Shown: positions 34,019-46,251, counted from the stretch's first letter. The stretch is 64,000 nt of DNA from Bullera alba (GCA_001600095.1 BCIX01000001.1:3311198-3375197), one strand, 5' to 3'. Numbers and translations are program-made. The notes: generated from the letters alone by a model not told the origin.

Positions 34019-35113
34019 GGTCTGACAAGGAGGTCGAGGGATGACGGACTAGCACAAGGATGTAACACGACCTCGAACTTTCGAAGTGACTTGAACTCGT
34101 TCGTCTAGATCATACCCTCGCTTGATGCATCCATCGCCTGCGCTGTGAATCGCATTTGTCATGATTGCCCGCAGTCACTTGTCATGTCCTTGTGTTACTC
34201 TCCAGCCTCGTTCTGATCCTTCATCACCACGAGAGTTGAGCTTGTATGAAGTACTGTATACTAGTCGTGCTGCCACAGTCGACCCAGGCCGCTAATGCCG
34301 GGAGCACTTGGTATGCAGCCAGGCTTATCGCTAGGCTGCTACTTCAATGCTTCGCCATGCATCCCCAGAGAGCTCATGAGTGGCAATAGCCAGTACCCAC
34401 TTTTGTACGATGTCGCATTAAACATTTGCATCATGCTATCGCTTCATCAATGGATCGATCAAGTGGCAAGACGTTTCAACGTTTCAACTTCAAGCCGCGG
34501 CGAAGAAGCTGCCTCTAAATTCACCACTCCCGAGATCTTTCACCCCTCATCCTTCTTAACTCACAATCCTACTCGTGATCTGACTATCGGCTACCCATAC
34601 TGCATCTCCCAATCTCACTGCACTGCGCTATCAGCTTCGAGCCGATTGACGGATTGTCATTATACTTACAGTACTATTCAAACCTCCCTGAGTCCCTCGA
34701 TCGCTACTCAGTTTGCGACCAGTCCCACATTCTCCTCCAACGAAGATGAATAAGCCTGCGGGGTCAGAATTGGGGGACGTTTGGTGGTTATGACGTCGTC
34801 AACGGAGGTCCAGGCTGGGAGAAGTACATAATAGATCCTCAAAGTGAGTCCCGGGTTTGCCTCGCAGTGTACTGTCAGGATTTGGGTGTCATCCACCCGT
34901 CACATCCTAGTCAGCCCAGGCACATCACGTGACCCTGATTGTAGACTCGTAGACACCGTACACATCTACAAGTTACTATACTGAGCTTATAAGGAAACCT
35001 TGACCTCCCTCTTTCTCGCCTGTTTCTTATGCATGTCGCTTCGTTTAAGTCGGCTTTCCCAGCAAACGTGACGGGCTCTGACGATCTGTGCTGTCGAAGC
35101 GCCTTGAACGGCC
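34019..35113. other. Intergenic region, no gene seen
   Basis: About 1.1 kb. A 152-codon open frame at 34295-34753 has a Ser/Thr/Cys-rich composition without motif or splice logic and is not called. A TTATAAGG element lies at 34988-34995 upstream of the next putative gene. Confidence 0.45.
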
Positions 35114-37190
35114 ATGCATAGCATGGTTGAGGACGTTCTCCAAAATTCCCGCTTGGACATTTCTCACGGTTGTTTGCTGCCACCGCGCACCAAAAGGCCA
35201 GTGTGAGTCTCATCGTGTTCTGGAATGACGATGATCTCAGTATTGGCTCGCAAGTCAATTGAGCCTACATCTCTTGCACCAGCAATAGTCTCACCTTCAC
35301 CTGAGTACCATACTCGATCTCGACGTGGTCGACCAGACTTTCAAGCCTGGCGGTCTACCCATCTTCCATTCAACCTCATCATCACAACGACGCCCATCTT
35401 TTCCGACCAATGAAAGCGAAATACATGTGAGGTACTCTCCTCCAGCTCCAGAGCGTCGTGCTGCCACCGCCGCGCAACTTGCTGCGGCACGAGCTAATGC
35501 TGAGCGCCGGCTTCGGGCTCACGACCATATTGACGTCGTCGGTATCGATCTACGAAACAATGGAGAGTTCTCTTCGGTCAGTCGGACTCAAACCCGAAGA
35601 GGAAGAGGGCGGGGACGATCACGCCGGACAGGTACGTCTAACTACCTTTTTCGCTCTTTGAATGCTCATGCTCCGCCAGCTCCACGTCGTGGTTCCATGT
35701 CCCCAGCGATCCCGCCCCCTAATCGCCGTTCAAGACCGCGGTTACGTTACAAACAACACCAGTGCTGCTGACCGCGCATGTCTTCGCGCAGATGCGCATG
35801 CCGAGATAGGCCTTATCAGTGAGCTCTTTCGTGGCCCACAACTCATTCTTTCACGCCTTCACACAAGACCGGGACCATCTTTGCACAGAATTGGGAAACG
35901 CTTCGCCTTCACTTTCGACTTTCAAGCCCTGAGCGGCTCAGTACAGCCGGCTGTACGACCTTCCCACCGCTGAGGGAGCCGCCCTCACCGTTTCCTCCCA
36001 CCCCGGATCCGCAGATTCTCTCGAATACAGTCCTCTCTATAACTTCTTCCCAAGAACTAGCGTTGGAAGAGTTGCGCTTGCCAGCTGACGGCCTCACCCT
36101 CCTGCTCAATGGGGTTGTGTCCGCACGCGGGACCTGCAGGTTCTGCAACATCATCATCGACGATATCCTTCCTTCCAATGCATGATCAATCACCACTACC
36201 CAAACCCGTTGACACCGGGTCCTTTCACGGTCAAGTGACGGCGATAAACCCACCTTTGCACGACTGCTCCGTAAGTGGGTTTCAATGCCGAGGCGGGCAC
36301 TCCGGGTCCGTCCAATTAGACTAAATGATCTGGCATTCTGTGTCGGCTTCGTCAGTCTAAAAGATATCTGTGTTATGTATCCAGTCATGTTATTCTGTTT
36401 GCATTCGTCGTTACATCTCAGCTGCATCTCAGCCCTCGCCTCATGCTTACTTTACAGCTTCACCGGTCCACCGGTCGGTCACCGCTGGCTGTGACTTGAG
36501 ACTGCTCGGCCCTCGCCGCTTGGCTCTTTTCACCGCTCGCGCTCATTTCGAGCCCGCCCGACTGGGCGGGCCTTCCTGCTAGTACTTTAGCTACGATTCG
36601 CTACCTGTGATTCCTCACCACTATACAGAGTGCTGAGAGTCACAGGTACGTTCATGCACCACTATACAGAGTGCTGAGAGTCACAGGTCGTGACATGTAC
36701 CATCCAGTAGAGGCTAGACAACAAGTATGTCTGTAATCCGAGCTGATCTGACCTAGAGACCGACGGCTATCAGACAGAGGCTTCAACTCATGCTATTGCT
36801 GATCACCCAGATGATCGATCTAGCTCAGACCACAACTGTACTGAAGAGTCACACCAGGACGTGAATGATGGCTCTCCCGAACAGGCTCCGTCGCAAGCAC
36901 AACTTGAAGTACGTCGATACCCAGCCGCCCCAGCGACTCAGTCGACGAAATCGCCCTGTTCTTCGGATATCCCTCTTGGCGCGCTTTCGGCGTTCGACTT
37001 TTTCATCGACGGACCAGGAGCGCCAAAGACGACTGATCTTCCGACTCAACATACCCAAGACACAGCGGAGACAGCCCGAGCGACCGGGTCGCAACCTTCA
37101 GCCGGAAAATCTTCAGCCGGAACGAAACTGAAATACGATCCTAGCAATGACTTCGAGCCCGAGGCCAACAGGCTCCCGATGAACAAGTGA
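35114..37190 (+). CDS. Putative multi-exon hypothetical gene (structure unresolved)
   Basis: Several open segments on the plus strand look coding but I could not join them into one certain model. Possible exon 1 begins at the ATG 35114 (MHSMVEDVLQNSRLDISHGC) with a TATAAGG about 120 bp upstream. The second segment, 35289-35770, encodes an Arg/Ala-rich region (RRAATAAQLAAARANAERR, then TRRGRGRGRSRRT), perhaps with an intron at the GTACGT near 35635. A third frame, 35823-36185, has no stop for 120 codons and contains CRFCNIII. A terminal segment, 36757-37190, encodes an acidic Ser/Pro-rich tail ending RLPMNK, after an acceptor CTGACCTAG. The RGRGR stretch suggests nucleic-acid binding. It could equally be two genes or a decaying one. 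Confidence 0.3.
36552..36571. repeat. Perfect GC-only hairpin
   Basis: GCCCGCCC and GGGCGGGC form an 8-bp inverted repeat around the loop GACT. It has no following T-run. It lies inside the unresolved gene region, in a likely intron or untranslated part. Confidence 0.6.
36616..36688. repeat. Tandem direct duplication, 41-bp period
   Basis: A 32-bp sequence (begins CACCACTATACAGAG, ends GAGTCACAGGT) occurs at 36616-36647 and again, identical, at 36657-36688, with 9 bp between. Both copies end CACAGGT. In copy 1 this is followed by ACGT, making a CAG|GTACGT donor, and in copy 2 the same CACAG could serve as acceptor. Confidence 0.9.
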
Positions 37191-37585
37191 TCAGTCCGCA
37201 GGGGAATGCTTTGGGGGAGATACTCGTAAGATGGATCAGCTGCGGTCAACGGCAGAGGTATCTAACTCGCGATTCAGTATCTATCTTCGACGTATGCACA
37301 TGATATTGAGGCTATTTCCGCTGCATTCGGTCACATCTCTGTTTGGAATATATATTAGTTGAAACACAAGAAGCGCCATGAGGGGATCAAAAGACGATGC
37401 TATTGCGAAGGGTAGGCAAGCGTCTCAAGCCTTGGTAGGCGAGAGGCGCTTAGGATGAACTCTATAGTATTGACAAGACACTACGGAGGATTGGAGGTTG
37501 GTCGGATGCAATGAATTCTATTCGAGGAGGTCGGAGTAGAAGGATGAGAGGGGGGAGCTCCAGAAGTCTAGTCTGTGAGACCGCT
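37191..37585. other. Convergent intergenic region
   Basis: 395 bp between the putative gene and the PMA1 stop. AT-rich with ATATATTAG at about 37350-37358. Probably 3' UTRs. No gene seen. Confidence 0.5.
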
Positions 37586-40500
37586 TTAGGCGGCTCTTGA
37601 GCTGGCTCGCTGGAGAGCGGCACCAGATTGCTGGGCCTGGATCGAAGAGAACCTGTTATAAAGTCAGTACAAAGTAAAGCATCACGCGGAAGGGGTAGAC
37701 TTACCTGGAGAGCTCGTTCTTCGACATCGAGACCTTGGTGTTGCCCTTGAGCCTGTTGGCAGCCTTGCCGAGGAAAGTGGTTCGGTTGGAGTAGAGAGAC
37801 TCGTGTCTCGAAGCGGTTCGCTGAAGCCTCTCTCCAGACGCGTCGACGAGGGCAGGTGGGTGGAGAGCAGCCTTCCTCTTCTGGAGGTAAGCAATGATGG
37901 TCCTCTTGAGGGCGAACTTGACGAGATCGAGAGGGAAGTACCAAACGATGTTCCAGACCCAAACGATACCGATCCATCCACCAGAGATACCTCGGACGTA
38001 GGTGAAGCCCCAGTCTCCATAGGCGGCGATAATCGACGAGATGAGCTGAGCAAGCAAGAAGGCACCCATGAGAGCATACGACGGTCGCTCAGTCCACGAT
38101 GGACCGTGGGATCGGGTGACGAAGATGAGGGCCTGGGAGATGATGGCAACCTGGAGGTAGATGACCATGTGACCTCCGTAGTCGTTGACGTCCTTGCCGA
38201 TGGGGTCGACACCGAATCGGTCCTCGAAGAAGCTGGTGTGGTGCATGACAGCGAACAGAGCGATCGTCGAGGCGGAGAGGTACAGACCGTAGCCGATACC
38301 GTAGGCGAACACCTCAGCCAAATCCCAAGAGTCGGGAGTCTTCGATGGCAAGACTCGGTCGAGGGACAGGGTCATGATGGTACCGTCGTTGAGCACAGCA
38401 ATGATAAGGACCATGAACGATGGGAACTCGAATTGCCAACCGAAGACCATGATGGCGAAGCAAACGACGATTCGGATGGTGACGGCACAGGCGTAGACGG
38501 CGTAGTTTCGCATTCGCTGGAAGATGACTCGCGAACCGTGAATGGCGTGAACAATGGTCGAAAGTCCTGGCTCGGTAAGGACGATATCGGCGGCACCTCG
38601 GGCAGCATCGGTAGCACCCTCGACGGCAATACCGACGTTGGCTCGGGACAAGGCAGGGGCATCGTTGGCACCGTCACCAGTCATAGCACACAAGTGACCG
38701 AGACCCTGGATTCGCTTGACAATCTCGAACTTGTGCTCTGGGAAGACACCGGCGAAACCGTCGGCGTCCATGATCATCTCGTCCAAGTTGGCGTGTTTGC
38801 CACCGGCCTCTGGTCCCTCCTTGAGCACCTTGGCGGCGTACATGTGGTCACCAAGACCCAATCGTCGACCAGTCTCCTTAGCGATAGCGAGTTGATCACC
38901 GGTAACCATCTTGACCTTGACACCGAGAGCCATGGCGTCGTCGATGGTCTGCTTGGTGTCGGATCGGGGAGGGTCGAAGATAGACAGAAGACCGACGAGC
39001 TCGAAACCGTTTCCTGGAGAGTCCTTCTCGTCACCGTTGACATCCTCGTAGGCGACAGCAAGAGCTCGGAGACCTCGTCGGGCAAACTCCTCGACGTCGG
39101 TTTCGAGTTGGTCCTCAAGCTCGGAGGTCTTGTCTCGGGAGCACAGATCGATGATGATACCAGTCATACCCTTGGTGGCTCGCTTGAGCCTGTTGTCTCG
39201 CTCGTCGAGGTAGGTGATCTCAGTTCGCTTGTCGACAGGGTTGAAAGGCTTGAAGTCGAGGAGCTTGATACCCTCTCGGGCCATCTTTGGGTCTGGAAGC
39301 GTACCAACGACACAACCGTCAATGGCGTCCTGGTTCTCGGTTCGGGAGCAGTAGGCAGCAAGGAGACAAACACCCTCGACGTCCCACTTGGAGTAGCACT
39401 TGACGTTCTCCTTGTCAATGGTGAGCTTGTTGGTGGTGAGAGTACCGGTCTTGTCGGAACAGAGGATGGTGACACCGGCAAGCTCTTCAATGGCAGTGAT
39501 TCGGGTGACAATAGCCTTGTGCTTGGCGAGCTGTTGAGCACCGACAGCGAGGGTGACGGACAAGACAGTTGGCATGGCAATGGGGATACCACCGATCAAG
39601 AGCACCAAGATGTTGTTGAGACCTCGTCGGTAAGAGAATCGGTAGCTGGCGTACAGGACGAGGATTTCGAGGAGGACGAAGATACCGATGGAGACCAGAC
39701 AGAAGGAACCAATTCGGGCGAGAACCATCTGCAAGTGACCAACTTGGTCGTTGTCCTGTCCGACAAGGGTGGCAGCTCGACCGAAGAAGGTGTTGGGACC
39801 GGTGGAGATGACAAGACCCTCGGCCTCACCCTGCTTACAGGTGGAACCGGAGAAGCACTCGTCTCCGAGCTTCTTGGAGGATGGAAGGGATTCACCAGTA
39901 AGAGCGGCTTGGTCCATGGAGACATCAACGGCATCAACAAGTCGACAGTCGGCAGGGCAAACGTCACCGTGCTTGAAAGCAACGACATCACCTGGAACGA
40001 GTTCGGAGGATTCGATCTCTTTCCAAGCACCGTCTCGCTTGACTCGAGCTTTGGGGGCGAGGGAGTCCATGAGAGCCTTGACAGCGTTACCGGCGTTTCG
40101 CTCTTCGACGAAACCGATGGTCGAGTTGACGATCAGGAGGAGGACGATACCGACGAAGTCTTGCCAATCAGGGGGCTCACCACCACCGTTGGAGAGAGCG
40201 ATGGCGACGAGAGCAGCACCCTCCATGACCCAAGACAGAGGGTTCCACATGAAGGACAGGAACTGGAGGATGACGTTCTGCGAGTGCTCCTCGAGCTTGT
40301 TGGGACCGAAGATGCTGATTCGGTTGACGGCCTCGGCCTCGGTGAGACCACCTTCGGTACACTGAAGGAGCTGGAAGACCTCCTCCATGACGACGTGCTC
40401 GATGTCGACCTTGTCTTTGTCGTACAAGTCGGTGGCAGTAAATTGGATCTGGATGAGGATGTCAGCGCTTTGCCCCATTGGACACAGTCCGTGTACTCAC

Positions 40501-40872
40501 AGTGTTCATGTCGACCTTGGCATGGAGATCACCCTCGTGCTTCTCCTCCATATCCTTGTACTCTCTCTTCTTCTTCTCTGGCTCGGCGGCCGAAGGAGCC
40601 ACAGCGGCTGGATGATGGTCAGCATAGTTCGACATGTCGAAGGGCGATGGAGGAGATGTGTTCTTGAACGAGACATGATATAGAAGGCGAACTACTCACG
40701 AGGCGCTGTGCTGCCGACGGTCTCCCTAAGAAAGCCAAGTTTGTCAGCACAACAAGATTCTTGGAAAGTCATCACTGGGGAGGCTGGCTGAGAATGGCGT
40801 TCCTAGACGGGCCCGAAATAGAGCCCAAGCTGATCATGACACTCACTTTGTTACTTTCTCGTTCTCAGACAT
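37586..40872 (-). CDS. PMA1: Plasma membrane H+-transporting ATPase (P3A)
   Basis: About 990 residues. It pumps protons out at the plasma membrane and energises nutrient symport. Exons: 40847-40872 (26 nt), 40700-40725 (26 nt), a third beginning after an intron with a perfect CTGAC branch, one large exon (about 37709-40448) and a short last exon ending at 37586. Motifs: the first helices WNPLSWVMEGAALVAIALS, the actuator ALTGES, the phosphorylated aspartate in CSDKTGTLTTNKL, the hinge MVTGDQLAIAKETGRR and TGDGANDAPALSRANVGIAV. The tail after SKNELSR is FSSIQAQQSGAALQRASSRAA and could carry regulatory phosphosites, as in yeast Pma1. The main exon has almost no TTA, CTA or TCA codons, so the opposite strand is also open for 954 codons. 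That bias fits a very highly expressed gene. Confidence 0.97.
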
Positions 40873-43717
40873 GACTGCAGAATGTTTTTAGGGTGCAAGG
40901 GGGGTAAAAAGAATCCCTTTATAGCAAGAGTTTCGAAGGCAGCCGGTGAGATATCCGGTGCTACTTCAGCGACTCGTGGGTTTGCTATGCAGAGACGAGT
41001 GAAAACTACTCAGAGACACAGAAGCAATGCTTTCTGTAGCCAAGAGTTGGGCGGAGTGCTGAGCAGCGAGGGTTGGGCGATTGATCTAAAAGTTGGGTTG
41101 TTTGACGACCAGTTGTTTGGGTCACAAACAAGGGGAGGAGGAAGATCAAAACTCGCTTAGCAAAGCTCGAAAAGAGGTGTAGTTTGAAAGGGGAGATGGT
41201 AGAAGGCGCTGTCTGTTGCTTCCTTTGTCGTGTAGACGACGGAGCGTGGAGACGAGAAGGAGGGAGGTGGTGTTGGTCGTTGAGGAAAGAGAAGAGAAAG
41301 TAGCGATAGATGGTGGTTATAAGACGATTTGGGTGTTTAGCTTGTTATTTGGTCGAAAAAGGGGGGAAGGGGAGCGCACGGGGGAGCAGGGGTGGGAAAG
41401 GGAAGGGGGGAACAGGCCGGTGTTGGCAATGGGCGGGATCGTTTGAGAAAAGCGAAAGCCCGATCCTTGATTGGCTGGTCCAGTGTCAGAGTGAGAGGGT
41501 CGATTAGACAGCGAGGCGGAAGAGCAGAGGCAGCCAAGCGCAGGTGGTCAAATCCGACAAGGGCAAACGTAATCGCCCATTTCTAACCCGGTCGAACAAT
41601 TGCTACAAACGGCAATACCCCATTCCAACTCCTCTCTCAGGGTCTCACGAGTGGCAGTTGACGCTGAATTTCCCCGTCCGACCGTCCTCGACCGTCATGC
41701 ACCGCGCATCCGACGCCGCACACACTTTCTGCGCCAGCCATAAATACATTCAATGTGGCAGCACCTCCTGTCAACCCGCTCTTGAAACGATGCATGACGT
41801 TTCGAGGTCCATGACCGGTTACGGCCGTGCAAACAGCGTTCCCGCTGCTCATCTCGGAGACCGAACCTGTCTGCTTGCTCAGCCGTATTTATCGCTATCA
41901 GTCACACCATCTCCTGCAACCTCGGCTCTGGGTGATCGATGATCAGTCACGGATGCTGGAAGACGGCCAGTCATCTCTCGGAGACGGTCGCCTTGAGGCA
42001 CGATCAAATTGATCATCGATCAAGCCCTAAGTCCCCGGGCTGATTTCCTGGTAATTCCCCTATCTGCTGAAACTCGGCATCGACTACCCGCTGGGCCGAT
42101 CAACTGAAATTCGAAGCTCACTCGGTCATTGACGGCCATGTACCTTTGCTTGGACAATCACAGCAGCAGCATGCAGCCAGTGGCAGCCTCCTCTCCTCTA
42201 GTTCATCCTCTGCATATCCACCAGAGTGCAACTAGAGGTGGATGTCGGCTTGGCTTGCGGGGTAAATCCGTCTGGGGAAAGCCGGACCAATATCCCGAAG
42301 TTGCTCGTGAAGCTTGAAGCGTGAAGGCTCGTGAGTCGTAGCGACATTCAGCTCAATCCTGCTCAGTCCGCACATCTGGGGTGCACCGAAGTCCTGCACA
42401 TGCTTGCACAGGCTTGCACGTAGCCAAGTCTGCCGCTCTAAGCAGCCCCGTTCCGGAACTGAGCTTTGTGGCCGTCTGAACCTGTCTGAACCCGTATGAG
42501 ACCGCCTGCCCCTTGCTCGGCGCCGAGCACATCAATGCCAGTGGAATCGGGGCGACCGGACCGCTGATCTGATGTGCTCAACCAGCAGGCTCGAGAAGGA
42601 ATTACAGCAACAGACAGCAACCACCGAACCAGAACCGTGGCAGCGCCAGCGACGCTCGCCTCTTGCTTGGCGATTAGATTGGCAATCCTGTCCCGCGCTA
42701 CCTCCGCTCGAAAACTCATAGTCGCTCACGGTGGATTTTCGATTACACGCTCTGCCTCCCCACCCAGCCCACCTCAGTCCTCTGAGAGTCTGAAGTCCTC
42801 CTGCATCTCGTGTCTTCTCCTCTCACGCCCGGAACACATGCCGCACTAGTTCGTAGGTAATCCCGAGAAAACAGCTTGCCCGTGCCGCTTTTATAACGTA
42901 ACCGCCAGCCAGAGCTCTTCAGAGCTAGCCAGCTAGTACGTGGGTAAGTACCATGTCGCTTAAATGCATCCATCTATTCAGCCAGCTACACTGGCGAGAT
43001 CTCCGGAGTCGGCCCTTTGCTCTTCTCCCGGCATGTCAGTGTCCGTCTGGAACTGTCTGGAATCGACAGCAATCAAAGCGGAGTCGAAGTCAATCTGGAG
43101 GAGACATCACGAGATCAACTAACCTTTGAGAGTACGGCGCATGTACGTATGTAGATCGTCGCAACGGCTGTCTTGACGTGCGCACTCTTGGTCCTCAGTC
43201 CCATAGTCCCATTTCCTATGCAGCACTTGCGTGGGAGAAATTCTGCCTTGCCGGAGCGGGCGAAGATCCTCCATCGGCATCGCTCCGAAGTCTCCGGTCG
43301 GGGGGTTTGCGGTTTGCAACGGGGTGAACCCTGGTAGTTCCCTGCTGGTGAACCTTTCACTCGGGAATGCCACCGAGTTGTCTCGCTGCTCGCAACCATA
43401 TGCATGAACCAGGTGCAGCTCAGACCGCTGCGGCCGCAGCTTGCAGCAGCTCAGTGCAGCTCGGCGACTGATCGAGATAACTGAAACTTGAAATTTGGAA
43501 CTTGATAGTCTTTTTTGGTTCTTTGGTCCTCTCTGGTTGCACCCAATCGTCAGGGAGTGCAAGGATGCGCTGCATCTCGCTGCATGAGACGAGCTGAGAC
43601 ACTTCGCTCGGTATGACTTATGAGATCGAACGCTCTTTCCGAACATTCCGAACATCCGAAGATAAGCTACGCTACCTGCATGTCATCGAATGCAGACTGT
43701 ACTACCTTCCCTGGACA
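40873..43717. other. Long gene-poor region upstream of PMA1
   Basis: About 2.85 kb, the longest gap in the window. Many short frames on both strands have no motif, and I found no tRNA-like cloverleaf or transposon ends. The part nearest PMA1 has the G-rich tract at 41361-41410. Further out there are repeated short words (TGCACA/TTGCACAGG around 42395-42422; GTCTGAAC twice around 42475-42492). Confidence 0.5.
41361..41410. promoter_or_regulatory. G-rich tract about 490 bp upstream of PMA1
   Basis: In 50 bp there are seven runs of three to six G on the plus strand (41361-66, 41369-72, 41380-84, 41389-92, 41394-96, 41400-02, 41405-10). The spacing satisfies the G3+N1-7 pattern for a G-quadruplex. 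It also contains AGGGG words that resemble stress response elements. Because PMA1 is on the minus strand, its non-template strand is C-rich here. Confidence 0.5.
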
Positions 43718-45682
43718 CTACAACTTGACGCCGTTGGCGACCACACTCCACTCGTGCTCTAGCTGTCCAGTCTGGATAGCGGTCATAGTATCCAGCATGC
43801 CCTTTGCAATCGATCCAATGCCCCCTGGCCCTGTTGGGATGCTGATATCTCGACCGTTGTATCCGATCCTGAAATCGTATCAGCGCATGGACGACAAGAC
43901 CATCTCCAGAGTTGCTCACTTGTCAACAACAGAGATGACGGCAGCTGTTCCAGTTCCAAAGACTTCCACCAGCGTCTCGTTCTTCTCCGCCTCCACCAAC
44001 TCGGCCATTGTCGTCTTTCGCTCGGAGACGACAAGTTTTTCGGGCAAGCCGGCAATCTGTCTCTTACCACTAACGTGATCTCTCACAAGGTTCAACACGC
44101 TAAAAAGCGACCGTTCAGCTTCTCCGACAATCTATTCAGACTTCGCACTTACCTATCTCTCGTGACACCAGCAAGAACGACGTCGTCCAGAGGAGGAGTT
44201 ACCAGCTCCACGGAGCCGTCCGATTTCTTGAATGCGACAAACAAGTTCATTGTACCAACCTACATGCCATCAGCCAGGGCCACTTCTTTGCAGCACAACG
44301 ATCTCACCTCGGTCAAGGTGTGGTCGTCACCGTTCAACCACAGAATCTGGCTGTAGCCGCCCTTGGCAGCTTCCAGTTGGGGCATGACGCTAGGCGCATA
44401 GCTACATGGTGTCAGATTCACACGGACTGTATTCTGCGTCCACGCGAGCTGTACTCACTTCGCTCCTAGCTTGTATCCTCCAGTCTGACCTGGCCCGGCT
44501 CTGACATACTGCGTCGTTGCGAGCAACTTGACGGGTTTGAAGCCGCCTGATCATGTGTGTCAGTCCTTGTTCATCGCTGGCTTGTTGGAAGTTCACACAC
44601 TGGCATAGTACGGTCCCACCTGTACGCATGGTTCTGTCAGCTCTCATATCAACACATATGTTGTCAAAGCTGCTTACAGGGGAGCAGATGACAAAGAGAA
44701 GAGCGTCCGAGTTTGGTCCAACGCCCAAAGCATTTTGCGTGCCGATCAAAGTGGGTCCTATAGTATCGATGTGATATTAGCAATGTGACATCGGCCTCTT
44801 TATGATCGCCTGAAGTGCCCCCAGCACTCACGGATGTACAGAGAGTAGCCTTTCTCCTTGGGAATCCACTCCTGGTCCAGCATGACGAGCTTCTTGATAA
44901 GTTCAGTCAAAGCTTCGCCGTCGAACGTCTAAGCGATGGACAAGTCAATCAGTGAAGTCTTGGCTGATCAACGGGCAGACTCACGGGAAGCGCTAATCTG
45001 GCGGCACTCTTCAGCCACATCAGCACGTGCGATTTCAGATACACCGCGTGTGGTCATGTCGATTTTGCGGTCCAACTCACCTTGTTCATTCTGGCCATGT
45101 TCATATCTGGCCTGAACAGTCGGACAGTACCATCTTCACTTCTATATGCTTTCGATCCTTCAAAGCAAGTAAAAGCATAGTGAAGGACAGTTGCCGAGGG
45201 CTCAATGGACAGTGGTGCGTCTGGAGAGCAGACAAGTGGTCAGTATACCGTCGATCTTCCTGCCGTTCAACAAGCTCACATGGTTTGATCTCGGGAGAGC
45301 CCCAACCGCTTGAAGCGGACCAAGGTATGGTGAGCATGTGATCGGTGAACGTGTGTCCAAAGATGAGTTTTGATGCGGCTGGGATCGGTTTTGGCGAGTC
45401 GGTTTTCTGGATCGACACCAAGGAAGACTATTCATCACAATGACGGATCAGTGATGTGTGCAACGAGAAATGTTTGTTGACATATCTACTCGGACGACCA
45501 CTCACGTCAAGGTCTGGCAGTCGCATGGGCTCGCCAGTCATTACATCCGTAGTTGGCTGCGAGCTGGCAAGAGATTTGAGGGTCCTGCTGGGCAAAGCCT
45601 TGACACCCGCCCTGAGAGATGGGGAGCCATTTCGGGCGAAGAGTCGGGTTGTTGATCTGACGCAAGTCCGCATACTGGCCAT
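43718..45682 (-). CDS. BAT1: Branched-chain amino acid aminotransferase, mitochondrial type
   Basis: PLP fold-type IV transaminase that interconverts leucine, isoleucine and valine with their 2-oxo acids. The ATG at 45682 gives a basic presequence ([20 protein letters not shown]), so the mitochondrial isoform is likely. Motifs: [73 protein letters not shown], the PLP lysine in [32 protein letters not shown] and [20 protein letters not shown]. Nine or so short exons join with standard introns; one (GPYYAS) is very small. The stop is at 43718 after VVANGVKL. It is divergent from the SYLF gene. Confidence 0.95.
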
Positions 45683-46251
45683 GATCGAAGTGGTGGAAGG
45701 CTACTTTGAGCAGGAAAGATGTGTTTGATGGTCTCTCGCTCCTCAGACAGCAAGGCCTTTCTCGAGTCTCACAATGTCGTCGAGTCGAAACCGTCAACAT
45801 GAGGCTGCCTGGCTGAAGATAGCGACGACTCGAGCCGCCTTTTGGCGCGACTTTTAAATTGGTTCCGTCCGGCCGGGACACGTCCGAGAGACTGACGGGC
45901 TAGCTCTCAGCTGGCCAGCTGGCTTGACGATGAAGATTGGGAAGATAGATCCTTGAGCTGACATCAATTGTTTGAGGCATGCAAAAGTCCGATGACAAGC
46001 CGTGCATATATGTCAGACCGACGGACTCGGCGACGAGACTGAAGATGCTGAAGATGTTGAATTGAAGCTCCTCACTTGCGATGTTCCGCCTCGCGCCGCG
46101 GCCATGCACGCGAGGATCGTTTTGGAGCCCCGCATGACCGGTACGCTGTGACGTCTGCTCCTCCCTTCGGGCTCCATCTTCGCAGCTTCTCGCTCAGAGG
46201 TTGTGCTTTCACATTGATTCACCTTGACAAACAGCTTGGAACAAAGTCATA
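45683..46251. promoter_or_regulatory. Divergent promoter of BAT1 and the SYLF gene
   Basis: 569 bp between divergent starts. A perfect 14-bp palindrome CAGCTGGCCAGCTG (45908-45921) contains two CAGCTG E-boxes around GGCC. No clear TATA box. Confidence 0.5.

Noticed and set aside
34295..34753. 152-codon open frame
   Set aside because: No family signature, atypical composition and no splice signals linking it to neighbours.
37803..40667. 954-residue open frame on the plus strand
   Set aside because: Exact codon-aligned antisense of PMA1. Its composition is the complement of the pump's biased codons, with no domain or start context.
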